Assembly (NCBI GenBank): GCA_964369235.1
Contig: CAYJEQ010000005.1
Span: forward strand, 3,615-67,614
Origin: CAYJEQ01 sp964369235
Lineage (GTDB): Bacteria; Bacillota; Clostridia; Oscillospirales; Ruminococcaceae
DNA: 64,000 bases
Direction: 5' to 3'
Of the stretch, positions 52,158 to 61,176 are shown in pieces. The notes under the pieces are model-generated. The model worked only from the letters and a program-made list of their open reading frames with translations, was not told the origin of the DNA and searched no databases. A program made the translations under genes and the position numbers. Each line of letters opens with the position of its first letter. Within the stretch, counting starts at the first letter, position 1.

Positions 52158-52186
52158 ATTATACCATATAATAATCCATTGTGCAA
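52158..52186 (-). promoter_or_regulatory. Promoter of the SCIFF peptide gene
   Basis: TTGCAC (52181-52186), 17-bp spacer, extended -10 TGGTATAAT ending at 52158 on the minus strand. Confidence 0.75.
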
Positions 52187-52243
52187 TATTTATAAGAAAT
52201 TTTTTATAAATTTGCTAAGCAATATAACAATTTGCTTTATGAA

Positions 52244-52651
52244 TTATCCTCGCTTTTTTATCTTAGGTCGCTTATATATCCTATTAACACCGATAATTCC
52301 ACCTATACCGCCTGATATAGTGATAAGGAATAGCTTTACCATCATGTCGGGAATATTATTGTTTTCGCTAAATATCAGGGATATTATAATACAAAAAACA
52401 TACATAAGCCCTGATACAGCTACACCCATAATTAGCCCGTCTTCTTTGGTTTTACTAGATATGTAGTAGCCTCCTAGTAAACCACCTAATATTAACCCTA
52501 CTACCGATAGCTGGCTATACCATGCTGTAGTTAGGGTAAATCCTACAGTTACCATGGCTATAATAAGGAAAACCATAGCCACTGCCGCTAACTGTATACC
52601 TAGACTTTTTAGTATATAGCTAACTACTCCATCTTTTTTTAAACCTTTCAT
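52244..52651 (-). CDS. TIGR04086-like small membrane protein
   Basis: 135 residues, function unknown. Four hydrophobic segments: SLGIQLAAVAMVFLIIAMVT, VVGLILGGLLGGYYISS, GLIMGVAVSGLMYVFCIII and MMVKLFLITISGGIGGIIG, with a basic end RIYKRPKIKKRG. ATG at 52649-52651 follows GGGAGG. Proteins of this family are often coded between yajC and the SCIFF genes, as here. A SCIFF-related role is only a guess. Confidence 0.7.
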   Translation of the reverse strand: MKGLKKDGVVSYILKSLGIQLAAVAMVFLIIAMVTVGFTLTTAWYSQLSVVGLILGGLLGGYYISSKTKEDGLIMGVAVSGLMYVFCIIISLIFSENNNIPDMMVKLFLITISGGIGGIIGVNRIYKRPKIKKRG

Positions 52652-52705
52652 AAAAAAACCTCCCATAACATCTTTTTATATAAAGATATTATAGGAAGTT
52701 CAGTT

Positions 52706-53014
52706 TTATGCTTCTTCTTTATTAACTATTTTTGTCTGGATAGCCCATTTAGCAATTCTTACCTTGCTTCTGTCACTACCTGTTTCGATAACAAGAGTAT
52801 CTTCCTTAACACCAATAACGATACCAATGATACCACCGATTGTGATAACTTCATCACCAATCTCAATAGCACTACGCATTGCCTGCTGTTCTTTTTCTTT
52901 CTTGCGCTGTGGTCTGATTGTTACAAAATACAGTACAGCAAACATCACTACAAGAATACCCATCTGTGAGATAAAATCAACACTTGCCACTGATGCAGTC
53001 ATAAGATTTAACAT
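52706..53014 (-). CDS. yajC: Preprotein translocase subunit YajC
   Basis: Single-pass membrane accessory of the SecDF-YajC complex. 102 residues: membrane segment FISQMGILVVMFAVLYFVTI, then IRPQRKKEKEQQAMRSAIEI, then a KOW-like stretch GDEVITIGGIIGIVIGVKED. It follows tgt on the same strand, the usual order; secD/secF are not in the window. Confidence 0.93.
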   Translation of the reverse strand: MLNLMTASVASVDFISQMGILVVMFAVLYFVTIRPQRKKEKEQQAMRSAIEIGDEVITIGGIIGIVIGVKEDTLVIETGSDRSKVRIAKWAIQTKIVNKEEA

Positions 53015-53141
53015 AATTTATTTCTCCGTTCTAATTGTTCTAGCTTTACATTTTTGTAAAACACGATAGTGAAATTCTACCACATTTTACTTATTAGTGC
53101 AAGAAGTAATTGAAAAATTATTTAAAGTATTCTGTTAACTA

Positions 53142-54272
53142 CTATATTCTTCTGCCAAGTCTTTCTATATTATCTTCTCTAAACTTAGCAAATGTTCCAT
53201 TGTCTAGCTCTGTTCTAATCTTTTCCATTAGATTATTATAGAAATACAGATTGTGTATTACTGCTAGACGCATACCTAAGATTTCCTTTGCTTTAAATAG
53301 ATGTCTAATATAGGATCTACTGTGGTTTTTACAGGTTGGGCAATCACAGTGAGGATCAATAGGTAACCCATCACGCTCGTATTTAGCGTTATTTATATTA
53401 ACTATGCCCTCCCAAGTAAATAGATGACCATGACGGGCATTTCTACTTGGCATTACACAGTCAAATATATCTACACCACGATAAACTGCCTCTATCATAT
53501 TAACAGGTGTTCCTACACCCATTAGATAACGGATTTTATCTGCTGGCATATATGGCTCTACAGTTTCAATAGTGCGATACATCTCCTCTGCTGTTTCACC
53601 TACAGCTAATCCTCCAATAGCATAACCATCTAGGTCTAGGGCTGCAATATCCTTCATATGCTGTATTCTAAGATCTTCATAGGTAGATCCCTGATTAATC
53701 CCAAATAACATCTGCTTATTATTTATAGTTTCTGGCAGTGCGTTAAGTCTGTCCATCTCTTTTTTACATCTTACTAGCCATCTTGTTGTACGATCGATGG
53801 ATTTTTTTGTATAATCATAGGCTGCTGGGTTTTCGATACATTCATCAAACGCCATAGCTATAGTAGAAGCTAGATTGGACTGTATCTGCATACTTTCCTC
53901 TGGCCCCATGAATATTTTTTTGCCATCAATATGGGACTGGAAGTAAACCCCCTCTTCCTTAATAGTTCTTAGCTTAGACAGAGAAAACACCTGAAAACCA
54001 CCACTATCGGTTAGTATAGGCTTTTCCCAACCCATGAATTTATGTAGACCACCCATATCTCTTACTACCTCATCACCTGGACGAAGATGTAGATGGTAGG
54101 TATTACACAGTTCCACTTGACATTTAATATCCTTTAAATCATAGGAGGATATACCACCTTTAATAGCTGCTGCTGTACCTACATTCATAAAGGCTGGTGT
54201 CTGCACTGTACCATGTACTGTGTGAAATTCTCCTCTACGAGCATTGCCTTCTTTTTTTATTAATTTATACAT
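53142..54272 (-). CDS. tgt: tRNA-guanine transglycosylase
   Basis: Exchanges guanine-34 for preQ1 in queuosine tRNAs. 376 residues: GTVQTPAFMNVGTAAAIKG, LTDSGGFQVFSLSKLRTI, GGLAVGETAEEMYRTIE, VDIFDCVMPSRNARHGHLFT with the catalytic Asp, and the zinc site CDCPTCKNHSRSYIRHLF. It lies between queA and yajC. Confidence 0.97.
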   Translation of the reverse strand: MYKLIKKEGNARRGEFHTVHGTVQTPAFMNVGTAAAIKGGISSYDLKDIKCQVELCNTYHLHLRPGDEVVRDMGGLHKFMGWEKPILTDSGGFQVFSLSKLRTIKEEGVYFQSHIDGKKIFMGPEESMQIQSNLASTIAMAFDECIENPAAYDYTKKSIDRTTRWLVRCKKEMDRLNALPETINNKQMLFGINQGSTYEDLRIQHMKDIAALDLDGYAIGGLAVGETAEEMYRTIETVEPYMPADKIRYLMGVGTPVNMIEAVYRGVDIFDCVMPSRNARHGHLFTWEGIVNINNAKYERDGLPIDPHCDCPTCKNHSRSYIRHLFKAKEILGMRLAVIHNLYFYNNLMEKIRTELDNGTFAKFREDNIERLGRRI

Positions 54273-54361
54273 TTATATAGTTATTCCTTTCTCCCTTGTA
54301 GTATTTTGTAACTGTAATCTATTACTTACCAATCACAAACACTACCAACTTTCTTTTTCTC

Positions 54362-55390
54362 TTACAATATAATCATGCTATCCCCAAAACTAAAGAAGCG
54401 ATATTTTTCCTCTACAGCTGTTTTGTAGCAGTTCATAGTATTATCATAACCAGCAAAAGCCGATATTAACATTATTAGGGTGCTTTCTGGCAGATGAAAA
54501 TTAGTGATAATCCCATCTAACACCTTAAACTCATACCCTGGATAGATAAATATATCTGTGTCGCCACTCAAGGACACTACTTTACCTTCACAAGCTGAGG
54601 CTATGGACTCTAGTGTTCTACAGCTAGTTGTACCAACTGCAATAACTCTCCCACCATTTCCCTTAGTTTCCTCAATAAGCTTGGCTGTTTCAGGTGGGCA
54701 GTAGTAACTTTCACTGTGCATTACATGATCGGTGATTTCATCAGCCTTAACAGGTCTAAATGTTCCCAGCCCCACATGTAAAGTTACATAGGCTACATTA
54801 ACACCTTTTTCCTTTAACTTTTCCATAAGCTCTGGAGTAAAGTGTAGCCCTGCTGTTGGTGCTGCTGCTGAACCTAACTCTTTAGAGTATACTGTTTGAT
54901 AGCGTTCTTTATCCTCTAGCTTCTCGGTTATATAATGAGGCAAAGGCATTTCTCCCACTTGGTCAAGTACATCATAAAAGTTCCCTTCATAGATAAACTT
55001 AACTAGACGATTGCCACCTTCTAGCACCTCTAGTATCTCTGCTTTAAGTAATCCCTCACCAAAGATAAATACTGCACCTGGCTTTGCTTTCTTACCTGGT
55101 TTTACCAGTGTTTCAAATGTATCTATGCCACGCTGTGCCAACAGTAGAAACTCCATAGCTCCACCACTGCCCTCTTTATATCCATAAAGTCTAGCAGGCA
55201 TTACACGAGAATTATTTAGTACTAATAAATCCCCTTTGTCCAGTAAATCCACTACATGGGTAAAGCTACCGTGTTTTATATCCCCACTATGGCGTGATAG
55301 CTGTAAAAGTCTAGAGCTATCTCGTGGATATAGTGGCGTTTGGGCTATAAGCTCCTCTGGGAGATCATAGTAAAAATCAGATTTTTTCAT
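54362..55390 (-). CDS. queA: S-adenosylmethionine:tRNA ribosyltransferase-isomerase QueA
   Basis: Makes epoxyqueuosine from preQ1 in tRNA. 342 residues starting MKKSDFYYDLPEELIAQTPL; LLVLNNSRVMPARLYGYKEG, AAPTAGLHFTPELMEKLKEK, YVTLHVGLGTFRPVKADEI and TNFHLPESTLIMLISAFAG are family marks. It is upstream of tgt, the second enzyme in the same pathway. Confidence 0.97.
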   Translation of the reverse strand: MKKSDFYYDLPEELIAQTPLYPRDSSRLLQLSRHSGDIKHGSFTHVVDLLDKGDLLVLNNSRVMPARLYGYKEGSGGAMEFLLLAQRGIDTFETLVKPGKKAKPGAVFIFGEGLLKAEILEVLEGGNRLVKFIYEGNFYDVLDQVGEMPLPHYITEKLEDKERYQTVYSKELGSAAAPTAGLHFTPELMEKLKEKGVNVAYVTLHVGLGTFRPVKADEITDHVMHSESYYCPPETAKLIEETKGNGGRVIAVGTTSCRTLESIASACEGKVVSLSGDTDIFIYPGYEFKVLDGIITNFHLPESTLIMLISAFAGYDNTMNCYKTAVEEKYRFFSFGDSMIIL

Positions 55391-55467
55391 AAAATAATAA
55401 TTTCTTTCCTGTTCTATAAATTCATCAAAAAAATTTTACTTTATCAGTGTAATACTGTAATATACAT

Positions 55468-55496
55468 TTGACACTGGTTGTATTAAATGATATTAT
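55468..55496 (+). promoter_or_regulatory. Promoter of asd
   Basis: TTGACA (55468-55473), 17-bp spacer, TATTAT (55491-55496). It is followed by an AT-rich leader of about 165 nt before the asd ATG; no lysine riboswitch or T-box was recognised in it. Confidence 0.78.
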
Positions 55497-55668
55497 AAAA
55501 AGTAAAATAACTCTGAAATCCACTATATATTATATTGTATTAGTGAATTGTTTTCAACAGTTTTTTATATTAATAGTTTTATTTTGTGTAAGAGTAATAG
55601 CTTTAGGGCTAATTAGCAAAGATAATAACATGAATTTCCCATTAATAATGAAAGGTTTGGTAATTATT

Positions 55669-56748
55669 ATGAAAGAATATAAAGTTGGTATAGTTGGCGC
55701 AACTGGTATGGTTGGACAGCGTTTTATAACACTAATGGAAAATCATCCTTGGTTTAAGATAGTATGTTTAGCAGCTTCTCCTCGTTCTGCTGGCAAAAAA
55801 TATAGCGAAGCTATTGGCAGTCGCTGGACAATGGATACCCCACTGCCACAGCATATTGGTGATATGGTGGTAATGGACGCCACAGGACAGGTTGAGGAAA
55901 TTTCTGCTATGGTTGATTTTATCTTCTGTGCAGTAGATATGGAAAAATCCGAAATCAGAGCATTAGAGGAAAGATATGCAAAGGCTGAATGCCCTGTTAT
56001 CTCTAATAACTCTGCTCATCGTGGTACAGTTGATGTACCTATGATAGTTCCTGAGCTAAACCCTGACCACAGTCAGGTAATATCAGCACAAAGACAGCGT
56101 CTAGGCACTACAAAAGGCTTTATTGCAGTTAAGTCTAACTGTTCTATCCAAAGCTATGTGCCAGCACTATATCCACTAAATCACTTTGGGGTAAAGAGAA
56201 TTCTTGCCTGTACCTATCAGGCTATTTCTGGAGCTGGCAAAACCTTTGACAGCTGGCCAGAGATGGTGGATAATGTTATCCCTTACATCGGTGGAGAAGA
56301 AGAAAAAAGCGAAAAAGAACCACTAAAAATCTGGGGACAGGTTAAAGATGGTGAAATAGTAAATGCTACTACACCTGATATTACCACCCAGTGTATTCGT
56401 GTACCTGTTGCCGATGGACATATGGCAGCAGTATTTGTTGACTTTGAGAATAAGCCAACTAAGGAAGAAATGATTAAAATTTGGGCTGATTTTAAGGGTA
56501 TCCCACAAACAGCTAATCTACCTTCTGCACCTAAGCAGTTCCTTCACTATTTCACTGAGGATAATATGCCACAAACCAATTCCCATAGAAATCTAGAAAA
56601 TGGCATGGCTGTGTCCATTGGTAGACTTCGTGAAGATAGTCAGTACCAGTATAAATTTGTATGCTTATCCCATAACACCTTAAGAGGTGCTGCAGGTGGT
56701 GCTGTGCTAATGGCAGAGCTACTAGCTTACCAAGGTTATATGGACTAA
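55669..56748 (+). CDS. asd: Aspartate-semialdehyde dehydrogenase, archaeal/fungal type
   Basis: Second step of the aspartate pathway to lysine, threonine and methionine. ATG at 55669 gives 359 residues starting KEYKVGIVGATGMVGQRF; the frame is open further up but that includes the promoter. A weak AAAGG lies 13 bp upstream, and another ATG is at 55648. Catalytic Cys158 is in VKSNCSIQSYVPALY. The text AISGAGKTFDSWPEMVDN, VPVADGHMAAVFVDFE and SHNTLRGAAGGAVLMAELL fits the archaeal/fungal family (TIGR00978), rather than the common bacterial one. Confidence 0.9.
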   Translation: MKEYKVGIVGATGMVGQRFITLMENHPWFKIVCLAASPRSAGKKYSEAIGSRWTMDTPLPQHIGDMVVMDATGQVEEISAMVDFIFCAVDMEKSEIRALEERYAKAECPVISNNSAHRGTVDVPMIVPELNPDHSQVISAQRQRLGTTKGFIAVKSNCSIQSYVPALYPLNHFGVKRILACTYQAISGAGKTFDSWPEMVDNVIPYIGGEEEKSEKEPLKIWGQVKDGEIVNATTPDITTQCIRVPVADGHMAAVFVDFENKPTKEEMIKIWADFKGIPQTANLPSAPKQFLHYFTEDNMPQTNSHRNLENGMAVSIGRLREDSQYQYKFVCLSHNTLRGAAGGAVLMAELLAYQGYMD

Positions 56749-56785
56749 TTTAAACCTAATAATTATTTTAAACTATACAGGGTGT

Positions 56786-56835
56786 ACTCTGTGGATTTGC
56801 AAGGATTTATATTATTTATCTTCTATCCACAGAGT
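56786..56835 (+). other. Inverted repeat downstream of asd
   Basis: Perfect 11-bp arms ACTCTGTGGAT / ATCCACAGAGT at 56786-56796 and 56825-56835 with a 28-nt AT-rich spacer; pairing extends imperfectly through AGGGTG/TGCCCT. No T-run follows, so not a classic terminator. Confidence 0.5.
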
Positions 56836-56863
56836 TTGCCCTATAAATTTGAGGTGAATTATC

Positions 56864-58270
56864 TTGACTACTTTTTTCAGGAGACTCTACCATGTTGGGG
56901 ATATGGTTTCAAAGGAAGATATTCTAGGAGAATTACCTAGTAATAGATCAGCCTATAATACTATGTTTCAGATGGCATGGCCTTGTGCATTAGAGGCAAT
57001 ACTGGTTAGTACCATCGCTTCTATTGACACAATGATGGTAGGTACCTTAGGCCCTGCTGCCATTGCTGCTGTAGGGATTACCTCCCAACCTAAAATGATT
57101 GTTCTTGCCGTAATACTTTCTTTAAATGTAGGTGTAACTGCTGTTATCTCTAGAAGAAAAGGTCAGAACGATCCTGATGCAGCTAACGCTACACTAAAAC
57201 ATTCACTAATACTTTCTTTGGTACTTTCCTTAATTATGGCGGTTTTTGGTGGGGTATTTGGCAGAGAAATTCTCTCCTTTGCTGGTGCTGGTGATGATTA
57301 TATTGACACTGCTACCCAGTATCTACAGATTATAATGGTAGGTAATGTGTTCCAGTCAATGGCACTGACCATAAACGCAGCCCAGCGTGGAGTAGGCAAT
57401 ACCAAAATCTCTATGAAAACCAATGTACTTGCAAACATTGTAAACCTTATCTTTAACTACCTTCTTATTAATGGTATATGGATATTCCCTCAGCTTGGCA
57501 CACAGGGTGCTGCTATTGCTACAGTTTTAGGTAATATAGCTGCATTTATCCTATCTGTTTTCTCTATATGTGTTAGAGGTAGATTTCTCTATCTTTTTGA
57601 CGGGGAAAAGTTTCAGTTTAACAAGATGATTTTATCAGCTATAAATAAAGTATCTTCTAATGCAATGCTAGAGCAGGTATTTATCCGAGTAGGATTTTTC
57701 CTCAATACTATTTTTATAGCAAATCTAGGCACTACTGCCCTTGCAACATATCAAATCAGTGCCAATGTCCTATCCATCTGTTTCTCTATAGGAGATGGCA
57801 TTAGCATGGCTTCGGCTAGTTTATCAGGCCAGTCCCTAGGGGCAAAACGCAGTGACCTATCTATAATATATGGTAAAGTTGGTCAGCGTGTAGCAGAGTT
57901 TATTGGGCTTACTCTACTGGTACTACTTACTTTATTTAGGCGAGAGATAATTACGCTATTTACTGATGAGATACAGATTATCCATATGGGTGCAACCCTG
58001 ATGATTATAACAGGTATAATTGGCCCTATAATGGCATCTAATTCAGTTTTTGTAGGTGTACTAAGAGGTGCTGGAGATGTTAAGTACACTGCTAAGGTTT
58101 CACTAATTAGCATTACCTTTCTACGACCTACTACCACCTATCTACTAAGCTATACCTTAGGTCTTGGGGTATTCGGTGCATATCTGTCCATTCTTGTAGA
58201 TCAGATTGTAAGGTATCTATTATTAAGCAGTAGATTTTACAGCAAGAAGTGGACTAAAATTTCATTGTAA
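56864..58270 (+). CDS. MATE family efflux transporter
   Basis: Cation-driven exporter of drugs or metabolites. 468 residues with about 12 membrane segments in two homologous halves. Family text: AIAAVGITSQPKMIVLAVIL, GVTAVISRRKGQNDPDAANA, NAAQRGVGNTKISMKTNVLA and SVFVGVLRGAGDVKYTAKVS. The start is TTG at 56864 behind GAGGTG with 7 bp spacing. Substrate unknown. Confidence 0.9.
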   Translation: MTTFFRRLYHVGDMVSKEDILGELPSNRSAYNTMFQMAWPCALEAILVSTIASIDTMMVGTLGPAAIAAVGITSQPKMIVLAVILSLNVGVTAVISRRKGQNDPDAANATLKHSLILSLVLSLIMAVFGGVFGREILSFAGAGDDYIDTATQYLQIIMVGNVFQSMALTINAAQRGVGNTKISMKTNVLANIVNLIFNYLLINGIWIFPQLGTQGAAIATVLGNIAAFILSVFSICVRGRFLYLFDGEKFQFNKMILSAINKVSSNAMLEQVFIRVGFFLNTIFIANLGTTALATYQISANVLSICFSIGDGISMASASLSGQSLGAKRSDLSIIYGKVGQRVAEFIGLTLLVLLTLFRREIITLFTDEIQIIHMGATLMIITGIIGPIMASNSVFVGVLRGAGDVKYTAKVSLISITFLRPTTTYLLSYTLGLGVFGAYLSILVDQIVRYLLLSSRFYSKKWTKISL

Positions 58271-58293
58271 CCAACCTATTTCTATGGTATAAT
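58265..58293 (+). promoter_or_regulatory. Promoter of yebC
   Basis: TTGTAA (58265-58270), 17-bp spacer, extended -10 TGGTATAAT (58285-58293). The -35 box overlaps the stop codon of the MATE gene. Confidence 0.7.
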
Positions 58294-58358
58294 ATTAGTC
58301 ATTATTATTAAATATACAGTATATAATTAAAGTCAAGGCAAATCAGGAGGCAATATCT

Positions 58359-59078
58359 ATGGCAGGCCATTCCAAGTGGAGTACAATTAAAAGAAAAAAA
58401 GAAAAAACCGATGGACAACGAGCAAAAATTTTCACTAAAATAGGCAGAGAGATTAGCGTTGCAGTAAGAGATGGCGGGCCTGATCCAGCATCTAATAGTA
58501 AGCTAAAAGATCTAATAGCAAAGGCAAAGGCTAATAATCTGCCTAATGATAATATCGACCGAGTTATTAAAAAAGCCACTGGTGAGGGTGATAAAAACAC
58601 CTATGAAAGCATAGTTTACGAAGGCTATGGCCCCTGTGGAGTAGCTATGGTTGTGGAGGCACTTACGGACAATCGCAACCGTACAGCTGGGGATCTAAGG
58701 CATTATTTTGATAAATACGGAGGCAATCTAGGCCAAACAGGCTGTGTTTCCTTTATGTTTAAAGAAATGGGGCTAATTCTTATTGAATCAGATGATATTT
58801 CCGAGGATAAGATATTTGAAGATGCCATGAACAGTGGGGCAGAGGATATAAAAACAGAAGATGGGCTTTATGAGGTATATACCCTACCTACTAATTTTAC
58901 AAGGGTTAGAGATGCTTTGGCTAGCTTAGGGTATAGTTTCCTAGAGGCTTCCCTTGCCTTTATCCCAGATAGCTACAGCTCCATTGAGGAAAACATGACT
59001 GCTAAAATGGAAAAACTTCTAGAACTGCTAGAAGATAATGACGATGTGCAGGAAGTATGGCACAACTGGCAGGACTAA
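58359..59078 (+). CDS. yebC: YebC/PmpR family protein
   Basis: 239 residues, starting MAGHSKWSTIKRKKEKTDGQ. Members were first described as DNA-binding regulators and more recently as translation factors that help ribosomes at proline runs. Other text: LPNDNIDRVIKKATGEGDKN, YGPCGVAMVVEALTDNRNRT and SCVSFMFKEMGLILIE-like regions. The start is behind AGGAGG. It is followed 26 bp later by a HAD gene, with which it may be co-transcribed. Confidence 0.95.
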   Translation: MAGHSKWSTIKRKKEKTDGQRAKIFTKIGREISVAVRDGGPDPASNSKLKDLIAKAKANNLPNDNIDRVIKKATGEGDKNTYESIVYEGYGPCGVAMVVEALTDNRNRTAGDLRHYFDKYGGNLGQTGCVSFMFKEMGLILIESDDISEDKIFEDAMNSGAEDIKTEDGLYEVYTLPTNFTRVRDALASLGYSFLEASLAFIPDSYSSIEENMTAKMEKLLELLEDNDDVQEVWHNWQD

Positions 59079-59104
59079 CTATTATAGCAAAGGAGAGTCT
59101 TATA

Positions 59105-59740
59105 ATGCAGGGAATAATATTTGATTTAGATGGTACACTGGTAGATTCACTACCTTGTTGGAAACAGATGAATTACGCATTTTTCGAGAGATTTCAGATA
59201 CCACCTTCTGAGGAGGTAATGCACAAGTTTAAATCTCTTAGCCTTGCTGACTCAGCTGGGCTGGTTAGGGAGTTATATGATATAGATCACAGTGAGGAAG
59301 ATATCGTTAATATTTGGCTTGATATGGCACTGGATATGTACACCAATAGGGTTAAGCTTAAACCCTATGTGCTAGAGTATCTACAGCTACAAAAAAGTAA
59401 CGGTGTAAAGTTTGGAGTAGCAACTGCCACATATACCAATCTTGCCAAGGCTTGTTTAGAGGCAAATGGTGTACTGGATTTATTTGAGTTTGTAATTGAT
59501 GTAAATTTACATAACACCACCAAGCATGAGCCTACAATTTATAATATTGCACAGGATATGCTAGGGGTAGATATTAATAACTGTGTAGTCTTTGAAGACG
59601 CACCTTATGCTATACGCACAGCTAATAATGCTGGTTATAAGGTTATCTGTGTACAGGACAGCAGTTGGGGTGATGAACAGTCCACTATAACTGGCCATGT
59701 TGAAACCACTATACTAAGCTATGAGGAGCTTATGGTTTAG
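59105..59740 (+). CDS. HAD-superfamily phosphatase (phosphoglucomutase/phosphatase type)
   Basis: 211 residues. Motif I IIFDLDGTLVDSLPCW, motif II VATATYTNLAKACLEA, motif III KHEPTIYNIAQDMLG, and motif IV VVFEDAPYAIRTANNAGYKV are all present. A helical cap (residues about 15-80) indicates subclass I. ATG at 59105 follows AAAGGAGAG; an ATG at 59057 overlaps yebC and has no good site. Substrate unknown; beta-phosphoglucomutase-like relatives are possible. Confidence 0.85.
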   Translation: MQGIIFDLDGTLVDSLPCWKQMNYAFFERFQIPPSEEVMHKFKSLSLADSAGLVRELYDIDHSEEDIVNIWLDMALDMYTNRVKLKPYVLEYLQLQKSNGVKFGVATATYTNLAKACLEANGVLDLFEFVIDVNLHNTTKHEPTIYNIAQDMLGVDINNCVVFEDAPYAIRTANNAGYKVICVQDSSWGDEQSTITGHVETTILSYEELMV

Positions 59741-59806
59741 TAGTAACTAACTATTAGAATTACAGAAACATATACAATAATAACTACAAATGGAAGTAAC
59801 ACAACA

Positions 59807-60141
59807 ATGAAAAAAATCAAATCAAAAATCAAATTATAGCTACTAGTATCCTTATGCTAGTGGCAATATTAACAGTTATATTTCATGGGATATCTGGCAA
59901 CACCCTAGGACCACTGGGGTATATAGGACTATCATTTATTGGAATTGCTTTCACAGTTCACATAGATAACCTGTACCAGTATATAAAGCATAATATATAT
60001 ATATGGATAGTTAGGGCAAAACTCTATTACAACACAAAAAATCCACACCACTTAGGTATAAGTAGTGTGGATTTTAATTATTATTTAATAGATTTTAAGA
60101 CAGCTTCCATTACCTCTCACTGCTGTCAAAGGCTGAAATAA
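59807..60141 (+). pseudogene. Possible frameshifted small membrane protein
   Basis: Weak candidate. A short frame MKKIKSKIK stops at TAG after 10 codons (59807-59839), and another frame reads on from there through IIATSILMLVAILTVIFHGI and GPLGYIGLSFIGIAFTV, two hydrophobic segments. A single-base shift within 59807-59838 would join the two. The second frame extends into yraN territory past a terminator, so its true end is not known. Otherwise this 369-bp gap between the HAD gene and yraN holds only the terminator below. Confidence 0.3.
60038..60075 (-). terminator. Terminator of the ylqF-rnhB-yraN operon
   Basis: 17-bp stem with one G-T pair (arms 60038-60054 and 60059-60075, 4-nt loop), 35 bp after the yraN stop and followed on the minus strand by TTTTTTG-like bases. 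Confidence 0.82.
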
Positions 60142-60487
60142 TATGGTTATAATCCTTTATTTCATAGGGATTATCCTTACAGGTAAATACCTCAAAGACA
60201 TCAAATCGCCAGTAGTATTCCTCATCTAGCTCCTCCATGTATTTCTGGGCTGTAGCTATGATTTTTTGTTGTTTTTTATAGTTTACTGCTTCCTCTGGGG
60301 AAACTAATGAGCCTTCCCTTCTGGTTTTGACCTCCACAAAGGCAATCTCATCATTATCAAGTGCTATAATATCTATTTCGCCTAATCTAGTGTTGTAGTT
60401 TTTTGTAAGTATTTTGTAACCTAATTCCTGTAATTTACCTAGGGCAAATTCTTCTCCTAGTTTACCTACTAGCTTTTTATCAACCAT
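60110..60487 (-). CDS. yraN: YraN (UPF0102) endonuclease-fold protein
   Basis: 125 residues with the restriction-endonuclease-like fold: GKLGEEFALGKLQELGYKIL, then LGEIDIIALDNDEIAFVEVK (catalytic acidic residues plus the Lys in EVKTRREG). Role not established. It overlaps the rnhB stop by one base and is in the ylqF-rnhB-yraN order common in Firmicutes. Confidence 0.92.
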   Translation of the reverse strand: MVDKKLVGKLGEEFALGKLQELGYKILTKNYNTRLGEIDIIALDNDEIAFVEVKTRREGSLVSPEEAVNYKKQQKIIATAQKYMEELDEEYYWRFDVFEVFTCKDNPYEIKDYNHIISAFDSSER

Positions 60488-61140
60488 TACAAATCGCCAC
60501 TTTCTAGTAGTTTTTCTCGTTTTTCCTCTAGATTTTTTAGAAAGGATTTACGATGAAAATCTGCTACACCATGCTTTAAGATAGCAATATAATGAGCCTT
60601 AGTACCATAGCCTTTATGCTTAGCTAGGCCGTACTGAGGGTACTCTTTGTCTAGCTCTGCCATATTCCTATCCCTAGCTACCTTAGCAAGTATAGAGGCT
60701 GCACCTATAGAGGCAGACAGACCATCACCTTTAATAATATACTGACCCTCTACAGACATATCCACAGGGGTAAAGTTACCATCAATGATTGCGTAATCCG
60801 CCTTAACACTAAGATCGTTTATGGCTTTATTCATGGCTTTCATTGTTGCCTGTCTAATATTAATGCTGTCTATTTCATCGGCTTCACACCATGCAATGGA
60901 ATATGCTTTGGCTTTCTCTATAATCTCACTGTATAAAGCCTCTCGCTTTTTTTCAGTAAGTTTTTTGGAATCCTCTAAACCTTCTATAGGATTATCCCTA
61001 TCTAAGATAACTGCAGCTGCGTAAACTCGACCAGCTAAAGGGCCTCTACCAGCCTCGTCAACTCCACAGATATTAATATAACCTTTAGCCTTTAGAGTAT
61101 CTTCATATAGATATTTAGACTGGGTATTATCTTCACTCAT
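60487..61140 (-). CDS. rnhB: Ribonuclease HII
   Basis: Cuts RNA in RNA-DNA hybrids and removes ribonucleotides from DNA. 217 residues: ICGVDEAGRGPLAGRVYAAA with catalytic Asp-Glu, LEDSKKLTEKKREALYSEI, AIIDGNFTP and SIGAASILAKVARDRNM. A short N-terminal extension (about 20 residues) precedes the domain. It lies 36 bp after ylqF. Confidence 0.97.
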   Translation of the reverse strand: MSEDNTQSKYLYEDTLKAKGYINICGVDEAGRGPLAGRVYAAAVILDRDNPIEGLEDSKKLTEKKREALYSEIIEKAKAYSIAWCEADEIDSINIRQATMKAMNKAINDLSVKADYAIIDGNFTPVDMSVEGQYIIKGDGLSASIGAASILAKVARDRNMAELDKEYPQYGLAKHKGYGTKAHYIAILKHGVADFHRKSFLKNLEEKREKLLESGDL

Positions 61141-61176
61141 AAATAATCTAACCTCCTAAACTATCATTATATTAGT

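Noticed and set aside
55468..55668. N-terminal 67-residue extension of Asd
   Set aside because: The extension starts inside the -35 box and is AT-rich, hydrophobic and not part of the Asd family.
55503..55668. Lysine riboswitch upstream of asd
   Set aside because: The leader is AT-rich with no recognisable conserved lysine-riboswitch segments or terminator.
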